A stretch of DNA of 64,000 nt, taken from Fulverythrobacter ferritrahens (GTDB taxonomy: Bacteria > Pseudomonadota > Alphaproteobacteria > Sphingomonadales > Sphingomonadaceae). Every line of letters starts with the position of its first letter. Position 1 is the stretch's first letter. The translations under genes were made by a program, and so were the position numbers. The stretch covers positions 1,488,001 through 1,552,000 of the forward strand of contig NZ_JACDXU010000001.1 of assembly GCF_020539485.1 (NCBI RefSeq), given 5' to 3'. This document shows positions 30,515 through 39,268 of this stretch, in pieces. The notes beneath the pieces were generated by a model. It ran no database searches, was not told the DNA's origin, and saw only the letters and a list, made by a program, of their open reading frames with translations.

Positions 30515-33500
30515 GGCCCTGCTTGTCGCCCTGCTGTTGCTGCCTGCTGCCGTCCATGCGCAGCAGACGGCACCCGTGCGGCTGGGCTATGTCTTTTCGG
30601 ACGGGAATATCCCCGGCACGCTGGCGGCCTTCCGCAAGCTGATGGAGGAACGGCCGGACCTGAAGGGCAAGGTGGAGCTGCAATTCCTGGCGGAATCCAC
30701 ATTCGATGACGTGGATCCGGCCAAGATCGCCGCCAGCGATGTGCTGATCTACGATATCATGAACGAACAGATGCTGCGTCGCTTCGACGAGGAGAAGCAG
30801 CTCGATCTGGTGAGCGCGGTCAGCAAGAACGGTACGGTGCTCGGCGTCGGTCAGGGCCTGCAAAGCGAGGAATTCTTCGCCAATCTGGGCGTTACATGGG
30901 TGCCGCGCGCTCGCGCCTATTGGGAGCATGGCGGGCCGAAGAACCAGCTCGCCCTGATGAAACTGGCGCTGGGCAAGGCCGGGATCGCCGGTTTCGACGC
31001 CTTGCCCGATCCTGAGCCTTCGCTCGATTTCGGCTATTACTACCCCGATGGCGAGACCGGCCGCGTCTTCGCTACCTGGGACGAATTCCAGAACTGGCGT
31101 GCTGCGAATGGCAAGCTGCGCCCCGGCGCCCCCCGCGTGGCCGTGGGGTTTTTCAAGGCCAATTACTACACGGGCGATACCGGCCTGCTCGACGCCCTGA
31201 TCGCGGAAGTGGAGCGACGGGGCGCGGAAGCCGTGCCGGTGTTCGGCTATCCGGGCGCCGTGGCCTTCCAGAAGCTGCTGAGCGAAGGCAAGGATGCGCG
31301 CGCCGATGTCGGGCTCGGCCTGTTCTTCCAGTTCAACGACGCGGACTCGGCCAATGTGCTGCAAGGGGTCGGCATCCCGGTGCTCAACCTCATCAGCCTC
31401 TATGGCCGCAGCGAAGAGGACTGGCGCAATTCGCCGCAGGGCCTTTCCGCCTTTGAAGGCACCTTCAACCTCGCCTCCCCGGAACTGGCGGGAACCATCG
31501 CACCGACCGTGGTGGGCACGAAGGAGAAGGTGCTCGATCCGCTGACCGGGCTCAATTCCGTCATCACCAGCCCGATCCCCTCACGCGTGGAAATGGCTGT
31601 CAGCCGAGGGCTGAAATATGCGGAGCTTTCACGCAAGCCAAACGCGGAAAAGAAGGTCGCGCTGATCTATTACAATTACCCGCCGGGCAAGGCGGGCATC
31701 TCCGCAAGTTATCTTAACGTGGCCGAAACGCTGGCCAATGTCCTGAAGCGGATGGAGACGGAGGGTTACGACATCGGGGGCCCCGGTCCCTCGGCAGACG
31801 AGGTGCTGGAGCAGATCACCACCAAGGCACGCAATATCGGCAGCGATGCACCGGGCGAGCTGGAAGAAATGATCGCCCAAGGCGGCGCAAACCGCGTGGA
31901 CGTGGAAGATTACCGCAAGTGGCTCGATGCCCTCGCTCCCACCCTGCGCGCCAAGATCCTGAAGGACTGGGGCGATCCGGCGGACGGCAAGCTGATGACC
32001 GAGCGCCGGGACGGCCGCGTCAACCTGATCGTGCCGGGCGTGCAATTCGGCAATGTAATGCTGATGCCGCAACCCAACCGGGCCTGGGGCGAGGATCTGG
32101 AAAAGCTCTATCACGCAACGGACCTTGCCCCGCCGCACCAATATGTCGCCGCCTATGCCTGGCTGCGCAATGGCTACAAGGCGGATGCGGTGGTGCATAT
32201 CGGCACGCACGGCACGCTGGAATGGCTCGACGGGCGCGATGCGGGTCTGGGCGAAGAAGACGCGCCCGATGCCCTGATTTCGGACCTGCCGGACCTCTAC
32301 ATCTACAATGTCGACGTGGTGGGCGAAGGGCTGGTCGCCCGAAGGCGCGGCATGGCCACGCTGGTGGATCACATGGTGCCGCCCTTCACCGAAGGCGGGC
32401 TGACGGAAGACCTCGCCAAGCTGAGCGAATTGCTCAACGACCACACCAAGAACGAGAGCAAGAACCCCGAACTGGCGCGCATCTATGGCAGGCAGGCCCG
32501 CGAGCAGGCAGTGAGGCTGGGCGTCGCCAAGGATGTGGGGCTCGATCCGGACTTGGAATGGACCGACGCGCAGCTTCATCAGGTGGAAGATTACCTGCTG
32601 GAATTGCGCGGGCAGATCATCCCCTATGGCATGCACGCCTTCGGCCGCACCCCGGTTCCGGAAGCCGTGGACAGCACGGTGAAGGCGATCATGAGCGTGG
32701 ACCGCTCCGCCCTGCCCGATGTGCAGCAGACCTTCGCCGACGACATGCGCCAGCGCATCCTCAGCTCCGGCCCGCGTGAGCTGGACAGCCTGATGCTGGG
32801 CCTTGCCGGGCGCTTCGTGCCCGCAGGCAAGGGCGGCGAGCCGGTGCGCAATCCGGATGCCTATCCCACCGGCGCCAATTTCTACGGTATCGATCCTGAC
32901 AAGGTGCCCAAACCCGCTTCGTGGGAAATGGGCTCGAAGCTGGCCGAGGAGATGCTCCAGAAATCCTTCCGCAAGAACGGCAGATACCCCGCCAAGGTCT
33001 CCTTCGTGATCTGGGGGGACGAGACCATGCGCCATGAGGGCGTGCTGGAATCGCAGATATTCTACCTGCTGGGCACCAAGCCGGTGTGGGATCCGCGCGG
33101 CAAAGTGGTGGGCGTCGATGTGATCCCGCGGGAGCAACTCGGCCGCCCCCGCGTGGACATCGTGATCGCCTCTGCCGCCGAAGGGCTGTTCAACAACGTC
33201 ACTCGCCTGATGGACGAAGCCGTGCAGAAGGTGAAGGCGCTGGACGAGGCCGACAATCAGGTCCGCCAGCATTATCTCCAGATCAAGCAGGCGCTGATCG
33301 AGAAAGGCGTGAAGCCGGAAGATGCGGACAAGATGGCCGGCGTGCGCATCTTCGACGAGCCTCCGGGCAGCTACAACCTCAACACATCCGGCATCGTGGC
33401 TGCCAGCGGATCGTGGGATGACGAGGCGGGCTTCGCCAATGACTACATCCGCAAGATGGGCCACGGCTATGGCAATGGCTATTGGGGCCAGCCCATGCCC

Positions 33501-34604
33501 GATGTGTTCCGGCTGGCGATTTCCGGCACCGAAACCATCGTCCATTCCAACTCGACCATGCTTTACGGCACGCTCGATAACGATGACATGTTCATGTATA
33601 TGGGCGGCCTCGCCTCCGCCGTGCGCAGCCTTGATGGCACTACGCCGGACCTTCAGATCACCGACACGCGCGATCCCGGCAAACCGGCCATGACCGGCCT
33701 CGATACCTTTATCGGCCGCGAATTCCGTTCCCGCTACGTCAACCCCACCTGGATCGAGGGGATGCAGAAGGAAGGCTATGCCGGCGCAGGCGCGATGCGG
33801 GAATTCGTGGAATATCTCTGGGGCTGGGATGCCACCGCCAGCGATGTGGTGGACGATGCCATGTGGCAGGAAACCTACGAAACCTACGTGCTCGACAAGC
33901 GCAACATGGGGATGAATGCCTATTTCGAGAAGAATTCCCCCTTCGCCTATCAGGACATCACCGCCCGCATGATCGAGACGATCCGCAAGGATTACTGGAA
34001 GGCGGATGAGGCGACCCGCAGCAAGCTGGTCAGCGAATATCTGGAGAACGTCACCACCCACGGCGTCAATTGCACGGAAGTGTCCTGCGGCAACGGGCGG
34101 CTGCTGGAATATGTGATGCAGGAGGCTCAGCGCAGCGGCGTGCCTGCCGCCTCCATCGCCAAGGCCCGCGCCTCCTTCGAGAAGGCAATGGGTCGCTCGA
34201 TCGAAAGCGCAGCGCAGGAACTGCGCGCCTTCGCCAGCCGCAACGATGCTCGCGAAGCGGCAGAGCGCCAGCAAGCCCGCGATCTGGTGGCCCGCAATGC
34301 CCCTGCCCAGCCGCAACAGGCAGGCGCCCCGAGCAAGACGCCCTCGCCCCGTTCGCAGCAGGCTTCGGCGCCATCCTCCGCGCAGCAGGAGCCCGACGGC
34401 AATGCGCCTTCCAAGGCGCCACCGCTCAGCGGGCAAGTGATGGCGGAAGAAGACCGCACGCCCACCATCCGCGCACCGCAGCCTCCGGAACTCCCGGCGC
34501 TCTCGGCAGGAAATCTCCTGTGGCCGGCGGCGTTGTTCCTGCTGTTGTTGCTGGGCTGGAACTGGCGGGAACGGCGGCTGGGTGCCGCCGTGAATGCTGC
34601 CTAG
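30492..34604 (+). CDS. exported, membrane-anchored CobN/Mg-chelatase H-like protein (HmuS-like)
   Basis: 1370 aa from ATG 30492. A Sec signal peptide (LKALLVALLLLPAAVHA) is followed by a full CobN/BchH-type domain, including HIGTHGTLEWLDGRDAGLG, a DLPDLYIYNVDVVGEG block, LVDHMVPPFTEGGL, and the C-terminal half around TIVHSNSTMLYGTLDNDDMFMYMGGL. Then comes a Pro/Gln/Ser-rich linker and a C-terminal membrane span (LLWPAALFLLLLLGWNW) with a basic tail. Classical CobN is cytosolic and lacks both signal and anchor, so this one should act in the periplasm. Neither CobS nor CobT is present. By analogy with HmuS it may remove metal from a tetrapyrrole (haem) or insert it, powered by the ExbB/DUF2149 pair. 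Substrate is inference. Confidence 0.9.
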   Translation: MPLLRTLKALLVALLLLPAAVHAQQTAPVRLGYVFSDGNIPGTLAAFRKLMEERPDLKGKVELQFLAESTFDDVDPAKIAASDVLIYDIMNEQMLRRFDEEKQLDLVSAVSKNGTVLGVGQGLQSEEFFANLGVTWVPRARAYWEHGGPKNQLALMKLALGKAGIAGFDALPDPEPSLDFGYYYPDGETGRVFATWDEFQNWRAANGKLRPGAPRVAVGFFKANYYTGDTGLLDALIAEVERRGAEAVPVFGYPGAVAFQKLLSEGKDARADVGLGLFFQFNDADSANVLQGVGIPVLNLISLYGRSEEDWRNSPQGLSAFEGTFNLASPELAGTIAPTVVGTKEKVLDPLTGLNSVITSPIPSRVEMAVSRGLKYAELSRKPNAEKKVALIYYNYPPGKAGISASYLNVAETLANVLKRMETEGYDIGGPGPSADEVLEQITTKARNIGSDAPGELEEMIAQGGANRVDVEDYRKWLDALAPTLRAKILKDWGDPADGKLMTERRDGRVNLIVPGVQFGNVMLMPQPNRAWGEDLEKLYHATDLAPPHQYVAAYAWLRNGYKADAVVHIGTHGTLEWLDGRDAGLGEEDAPDALISDLPDLYIYNVDVVGEGLVARRRGMATLVDHMVPPFTEGGLTEDLAKLSELLNDHTKNESKNPELARIYGRQAREQAVRLGVAKDVGLDPDLEWTDAQLHQVEDYLLELRGQIIPYGMHAFGRTPVPEAVDSTVKAIMSVDRSALPDVQQTFADDMRQRILSSGPRELDSLMLGLAGRFVPAGKGGEPVRNPDAYPTGANFYGIDPDKVPKPASWEMGSKLAEEMLQKSFRKNGRYPAKVSFVIWGDETMRHEGVLESQIFYLLGTKPVWDPRGKVVGVDVIPREQLGRPRVDIVIASAAEGLFNNVTRLMDEAVQKVKALDEADNQVRQHYLQIKQALIEKGVKPEDADKMAGVRIFDEPPGSYNLNTSGIVAASGSWDDEAGFANDYIRKMGHGYGNGYWGQPMPDVFRLAISGTETIVHSNSTMLYGTLDNDDMFMYMGGLASAVRSLDGTTPDLQITDTRDPGKPAMTGLDTFIGREFRSRYVNPTWIEGMQKEGYAGAGAMREFVEYLWGWDATASDVVDDAMWQETYETYVLDKRNMGMNAYFEKNSPFAYQDITARMIETIRKDYWKADEATRSKLVSEYLENVTTHGVNCTEVSCGNGRLLEYVMQEAQRSGVPAASIAKARASFEKAMGRSIESAAQELRAFASRNDAREAAERQQARDLVARNAPAQPQQAGAPSKTPSPRSQQASAPSSAQQEPDGNAPSKAPPLSGQVMAEEDRTPTIRAPQPPELPALSAGNLLWPAALFLLLLLGWNWRERRLGAAVNAA

Positions 34605-34682
34605 GCGGTATCGGGCAGGTTCATTGCCTAGGATGATCAGTTTCTCCGTCCGTGAGGATGGAAATCGCTGTTTTGAGTGTCA

Positions 34683-35471
34683 TCATTTAATTTGGTCGAA
34701 TGGAATGATGCCCTTTTCTTCAAGGAGCATACGCTGAGCATCGGCGTAGCGGTGCGCAAATGCTTCTCTTTCAGCCTTTGGCCTCGCAAAGTAGTCCCGC
34801 TCCAAATTCTCCCAAACACCGCCTTTGGCCGCTGGCTCTTCAACCTTTGTCAACCAGTCGAACCAATGGCCAATCTCATGCAGAAAGGTTCTGTGGAGCT
34901 GGGTGTTTCGTGCAGACGATGCTGTCACGGAAATGCTGAATTTCCGCCCTAATCTTTGAACATCATGCCCATCGGCCCGAAGTCGATCCAATTCCAGGCT
35001 ATCATCTTGATCTAATGATGTGCTCCAGATCAGGGGCTTGCCGACCTGGATTGCGTCGAGAAAGATCGCCGGCCCCTTCGCAAGGGGTCTCCCCTTGGCA
35101 GTCGTTATTTCGGAGTAATAAAGCAGCCGGCCCCAGACAGGGGACAGGATGAGTTGTTTGCGTGTGGGTTGGCGAAAAACAAATGTCTGCAATCCCGCCC
35201 AGTCACTTTGAGGCAATGCCTCGAGAACGCGCAATACATCGTAAACTGTGCAAGGATGAAAGCAGTCCAGAGTATTCGTTTCGATGATAAAACGAACCTT
35301 TCGATCAGCAATTACACGATCTTCCACACGATGATCACTAATCCGATCAAGCCAGTAAAGACCATCGCTCCTACTGGGGATCACAAGTGCATTGTTCTGG
35401 CCATGCCCCTGCTTCGCTGTGCCGATGTTTCGGTTGCGGCGTGTCGGATTTCGATGCGAATGCATGATCAT
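34683..35471 (-). CDS. hypothetical protein with HExxH zincin-like motif
   Basis: 262 aa with visibly lower GC and different codon use from its neighbours, suggesting horizontal acquisition. The one recognisable feature is HEIGHWFDW near residue 193, a HExxH metal-binding helix like that of zinc peptidases, preceded by TQLHRTFL. No signal peptide or membrane segment. It stands alone between the chelatase operon and the receptor/lipoprotein pair, with no clear promoter or strong ribosome site before ATG 35471 (a second ATG lies at 35465). Could be a toxin-like metalloprotease or a decayed mobile cargo gene. Family unknown. Confidence 0.65.
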   Translation of the reverse strand: MIMHSHRNPTRRNRNIGTAKQGHGQNNALVIPSRSDGLYWLDRISDHRVEDRVIADRKVRFIIETNTLDCFHPCTVYDVLRVLEALPQSDWAGLQTFVFRQPTRKQLILSPVWGRLLYYSEITTAKGRPLAKGPAIFLDAIQVGKPLIWSTSLDQDDSLELDRLRADGHDVQRLGRKFSISVTASSARNTQLHRTFLHEIGHWFDWLTKVEEPAAKGGVWENLERDYFARPKAEREAFAHRYADAQRMLLEEKGIIPFDQIK

Positions 35472-35854
35472 ACAATGCCATAGGCTGTGCGCTGGGCCAA
35501 CGGCGGCTTTGTTGTCGTGAGCGGACAGGCAGCTTCAAGAACTAGTCGTCGCACACTCCGCCAGAAAACACTTTCCTACATATCCCGAAATCGGTTCTAT
35601 CCTATGCAATGGACCGCCCTGCACCCGCCCTACTCCGCCTGTCTGAACCTCATGCGCGAACGCCGTGCCCGCCCCCACCAACCGCGCACGAAAGCCCGAA
35701 ACGAAAGGTTACAGTCAAGCCCGCGCTCGGCGCCGGGAAATGGCTTAAAACAGGGAAAAAAGGGACTGACACGCATCAAACAAAACTGGGCATTTCCCCA
35801 TCCGAAAAGGTGACACATCCACATCACCCCAATCCTGACACTCGCCCGAACAGC
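35472..35854. other. 383-bp stretch without a credible gene
   Basis: Mixed base composition, with no recognisable domain in the short open frames on either strand. It separates the low-GC zincin-like gene from the end of the lipoprotein gene and may be part of the same inserted segment. Confidence 0.5.
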
Positions 35855-37039
35855 CTAGGGATCGAAGCGGGCGATCTGCGGGAGCGACCAGATAGCCTGT
35901 GCATGACCGCCCGTCTCTTCCATCTCGTAATCGTTCCAGGCGACCAGAAACCCCTTCCCACTCGCACGGATGACGGGAATGGAGGATTTGCCGGAGCCGG
36001 TGGAAAGCTGGTGCGCAGCGCCCAGCGGCTGGCCGGCACTATTGAAGCCTTGCGCGAAAATGTGCCGATCGCTGCCTACCTCATCGCTCCACACAAGGCC
36101 GACCCGGTCCCCGTTCCAGGCGAGATAGGCGCCGAGGGACTCCCCCTCGCCATGGGTCACCCGGATCGGTGGGGGCATAGGCCCGGCCAGGAAATCCGCG
36201 AGCAGCCCAATGGAAAGATATATCTCGCGATTGCCGTCTCGCTCGTCGAACCAGGTCAGTGCGGCGATGCCTGCCTCGTTCACCTGCAGATCGGGATAGA
36301 GCGAGGCATTGCCATCATCCGGAGTGAGCTGGACCGGTCGGGCGCCCTTCGCTGTTACCTCGATCAGGTGCAGTTCGTTTGCCTCCCTCGCGCCCGCTGC
36401 ATCATAGGCAATGACCATTGCCCCGCCCGCCACAGTGGCATTGAGGTTCCACGTATCGCGATCTCCCCGTCCCACTTCGCGCGGAGCGGCCAGCGGCTTC
36501 CCCGCAAGCGAGAACTCGCGATACCAGATCGCCGGATCGCGCGCGGATGTGGCTTCGGACGGCTGACCGATCCATGCGACCAACAGCCGGTCCCCGGCAA
36601 GGCGAACCACCGGATTGCGGGACCAGTCCGCCCCCAGCTCCAGCGGCACCAGCCATTCACGCTGCCCGGAGGCGTCCAGCCCGGCAAGCCAGCCGGAAAG
36701 CTCATTGGTGAAGGGGTTCTTCTGATACCATGCCGCCACGGGAGAGCCCCCCGCAAGGATCAGGTCAGGCTCATAGGCGAAAGCCTTGCCTTCGCTGCTC
36801 AGCCGGATCGGAGAGCCTTGCATTGCGCCCTCCACGCCGAGCGGCTGGAGATAGATCGCGGATTCCTCCCCTACCCCGCCATGCCACGCTGCCCAACTGG
36901 CCTCGGGCGAGACGGCCAGGGTCAACTCATATGCGAGCATCTCCCCCGGACTCGCCGCCGGGGGAGACACATGCGCACAGCCTGCCAGCGGCAGGAGAAG
37001 CGGCAGCCAATGCCGCGCAGCCAGCGACGATGGAACCAT
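35855..37039 (-). CDS. lipoprotein, predicted beta-propeller, downstream of BtuB-type receptor
   Basis: 394 aa. The signal ends in lipobox LAGC (LLLPLAGCAH, Cys at about residue 21), so it is lipid-anchored. The mature chain is built of recurring beta-rich units with A/VAW motifs (SWAAWHGG, PVAAWYQK, LLVAWIGQ, AALTWFDERDGNREIY, GLVWSDE, FLVAWNDYE), roughly every 45-55 residues. This is the pattern of a six- or seven-bladed propeller of sialidase type. It begins 17 bp after the receptor stop and is surely co-transcribed. It may capture the ligand at the surface or in the periplasm, in the way HmuY serves HmuR. That role is inference; no enzyme motif is seen. Confidence 0.83.
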   Translation of the reverse strand: MVPSSLAARHWLPLLLPLAGCAHVSPPAASPGEMLAYELTLAVSPEASWAAWHGGVGEESAIYLQPLGVEGAMQGSPIRLSSEGKAFAYEPDLILAGGSPVAAWYQKNPFTNELSGWLAGLDASGQREWLVPLELGADWSRNPVVRLAGDRLLVAWIGQPSEATSARDPAIWYREFSLAGKPLAAPREVGRGDRDTWNLNATVAGGAMVIAYDAAGAREANELHLIEVTAKGARPVQLTPDDGNASLYPDLQVNEAGIAALTWFDERDGNREIYLSIGLLADFLAGPMPPPIRVTHGEGESLGAYLAWNGDRVGLVWSDEVGSDRHIFAQGFNSAGQPLGAAHQLSTGSGKSSIPVIRASGKGFLVAWNDYEMEETGGHAQAIWSLPQIARFDP

Positions 37040-37056
37040 GGGTCCGGCGAACCCGG

Positions 37057-39030
37057 TCAGAACCGGGCGCTGATGCCAGCGTAGGCCGTAGTGCCCGGCG
37101 TGGCGAAGCTGAACACTTCCTCGTATTTTTCGTTGAGGAGGTTCTCCACACGGCCGGAAATCGACAGTCCTTCCAGCAGTTCATACCGCGTGCTGAGGTT
37201 CACCAGCGTGAAGGGCTTGAGCGAGACCGTCACCGGCACCCAGCTCGGGTCGGTATAGGCCACATCATTCGTCCGGCCGTTGTAACGGACTGTCAGCGTG
37301 GTGGAGAAACGGTCATCCTTGCTGAACCACGTGGCATTGAAGCTGGCGATGTCGCCCGGTCGGCGGACTTCCTCCACCCCGTTTTCCTCGGCTTTGAGCC
37401 AAGTGTAGGAGGCATCTATCCGCAGTTGCGGCATGGGACGGGCGGCGAGAAACACTTCAACGCCGTGCTGCCTGGAATCCGTCATGCGGTTGCCGGGCGT
37501 CGCCACGTAATCGGGCGCGGGATAGGTCGTATATATCTCGTGCTTCAGCGTGGAATCGAAATAGGTCGCGCCCAGCGTCACCTTGCCTGCGGCGAAGCTC
37601 TGCTCCAGCCCGGCTTCCCAGCCTTCGGATTCCTCAGGCTTGAGGTTCGGATTGCCGATATAGGTTCCGTCCACATAGCCGTAGAGTTCGAAATAGCCGG
37701 GGTTCTTGACCCCCGTGCCATAGGCGCCCCGCACGCGCGTTCCGGTGGGGAGGCGATAACTGCCCTGCACGCGCCAGGTGGTTGCATCCGCGAAACGGTT
37801 ATTGTCATCATGCCGGATGGAGGCTCCGGCCGAGAATGCCCCCGCCGTCAGCTCATATTGGCCAACCAGCCCGACATTGTCGGTATTCCGCTTGCCGGTG
37901 AAAACCCATGGCGATGAGGGCGAGGTATTCTGGAACTCCTCCCGCTCCACATCCACCGCGCCCGTCAGGCGGTGCGAGATCGCATCGGTGCCGAAGCGGA
38001 AGCTGGAAACGAAGCTGCCCTTGTAGCGGCGGCCCTTGTCGCCATTATCCAGCCCGGCGGCGGTATAGCCATTGCGGGTCGTATCCGCGAACTGGCCGGT
38101 CAGGATGTTGCTCCAGCGCCCGTCCAGCGCGGTCAACTCAGCCGAGAGCAGGCCGTAAACCGCCTCGTTGACGTAATGGACGCCGGGGCTGTCCTTCGTA
38201 TAGCCGAAGAGCGGGCTGGCCGGATCATCGTCGCTATCGTTGGTATCGACATCGCTATAGCTGTAGCGCAGGACGCCGCGGAGCGTGAAATTGTCGCCCG
38301 GAGTCCAGTTCACCTTGGCGCTGGCGCCAACGCTGGTGGAACCGATATCGCGGCTGCCGCCCCGCGCCGTGGGATAACCGTTGGTGTTGTAGAGGCTGCC
38401 CGAAACAGCGTAGTCGAAATCGTTCGAAGCGCCTGCAACGCGTACCGCACCGCTCACCGTGCCGAAGGAACCGGCCTCGCCCCGCAGGCTGATACCCGCC
38501 GCTTCCCGGCCCGAAAGCGTGATGTAATGGATCACCCCGCCGATCGCGTCCGAGCCATAGAGCGAGCTTTGCTGGCCGCGCAGCACCTCGACCCGTGCCG
38601 CAGGATCGGCGATCAGCGTACCGAAATCATATTCACCCATATAGGGATCGGCAACTTCGATCCCGTCAACCAGCACCAGCACGTGATTGCCCTCGGAACC
38701 GCGCAGGCGCACCTGGGTCTGCGCGCCCACCGCACCCAGGCGGCTGACCGACACACCGGGAACGTCGCGCAGAATATCCGATACGATGCGGGTCTGGCGC
38801 TCCTGAAGGGCCTCATTGTCCAGGATGGTCACCGAAGCGCCCAGCTGATCGGCCCGCACGCCTTCGCCGGATCGGGACGCCGTGACGATGATCCCCCCGC
38901 CCTGATCCTGTTCGATCTGCCCGGCTTCATCTGACTGCGCAGAGGCAGTCTGCGGGACAAGCGCCCAAGCCAGCGCTATTCCTGCGGCGGACCACCACCC
39001 GTTCCTGCGGATCACGCCGTCCATCCCCAT
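37057..39030 (-). CDS. TonB-dependent receptor, BtuB/HmuR type
   Basis: 657 aa from ATG 39030, chosen among several ATGs because GGAG lies exactly six bases upstream. Signal peptide to about TASAQ, then a probable TonB box in GIIVTASR, the plug (QTQVRLRGSEGNHVLVLVDG, RVEVLRGQQSSLYGSDAIGG) and a 22-strand barrel ending in ISARF. The barrel has the NPNLKPEES motif that follows the FRAP box in haem and cobalamin receptors. Size and sequence resemble BtuB rather than the large sphingomonad receptors. Together with the lipoprotein and the divergent chelatase operon it points to metal-tetrapyrrole or corrinoid uptake. No cobalamin riboswitch was recognised upstream. Confidence 0.92.
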   Translation of the reverse strand: MGMDGVIRRNGWWSAAGIALAWALVPQTASAQSDEAGQIEQDQGGGIIVTASRSGEGVRADQLGASVTILDNEALQERQTRIVSDILRDVPGVSVSRLGAVGAQTQVRLRGSEGNHVLVLVDGIEVADPYMGEYDFGTLIADPAARVEVLRGQQSSLYGSDAIGGVIHYITLSGREAAGISLRGEAGSFGTVSGAVRVAGASNDFDYAVSGSLYNTNGYPTARGGSRDIGSTSVGASAKVNWTPGDNFTLRGVLRYSYSDVDTNDSDDDPASPLFGYTKDSPGVHYVNEAVYGLLSAELTALDGRWSNILTGQFADTTRNGYTAAGLDNGDKGRRYKGSFVSSFRFGTDAISHRLTGAVDVEREEFQNTSPSSPWVFTGKRNTDNVGLVGQYELTAGAFSAGASIRHDDNNRFADATTWRVQGSYRLPTGTRVRGAYGTGVKNPGYFELYGYVDGTYIGNPNLKPEESEGWEAGLEQSFAAGKVTLGATYFDSTLKHEIYTTYPAPDYVATPGNRMTDSRQHGVEVFLAARPMPQLRIDASYTWLKAEENGVEEVRRPGDIASFNATWFSKDDRFSTTLTVRYNGRTNDVAYTDPSWVPVTVSLKPFTLVNLSTRYELLEGLSISGRVENLLNEKYEEVFSFATPGTTAYAGISARF

Positions 39031-39143
39031 TTCCATCTCCAAAGACCGAATATCACGATGCCGGCGTATTCGCGGCATGTGGCCCAACGTGCCGCCCGGG
39101 ACGCTGCCTTGGCGGGGGGATCGCCACTATTCGCATGGCAGGT

Positions 39144-39160
39144 AAGTTATTTACGGTAAT
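39144..39160 (-). promoter_or_regulatory. 17-bp motif upstream of the BtuB-type receptor
   Basis: On the - strand this reads ATTACCGTAAATAACTT, 114-130 bp before the receptor start and 16/17 identical to the motif before the chelatase operon. This links the two transcription units into one putative regulon. Confidence 0.65.
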
Positions 39161-39166
39161 TGGGGG

Positions 39167-39184
39167 TGTTACACATGTTACACA
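39167..39184. repeat. tandem 9-mer TGTTACACA x2 in the receptor promoter
   Basis: Two perfect adjacent copies of TGTTACACA; the first overlaps the dyad GTGTTACAC (39166-39174). Placed just upstream of the 17-bp motif relative to transcription, so it may be a second regulator site. Confidence 0.6.
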
Positions 39185-39268
39185 GTCCATATCGTTACCG
39201 GACCGACAGTGCGCAGGTGCAGCCGGCAGTGGCCGACTGCACCCAATTTCAAAACCTATCCTTTGAAT

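Noticed and set aside
31629-34436. 935-codon open frame antisense to the CobN-like gene
   Set aside because: No recognisable domain. The + strand frame carries conserved CobN blocks, a signal peptide and tight operon overlaps.
30492-34604. CobN-like gene as part of aerobic cobalamin synthesis
   Set aside because: No CobS, CobT or other cob genes nearby, and the protein is exported and membrane-anchored, unlike biosynthetic CobN.
39031-39268. Cobalamin riboswitch upstream of the BtuB-type receptor
   Set aside because: I could not find a recognisable B12-box core. The region instead shows short dyads and direct repeats typical of protein operators.
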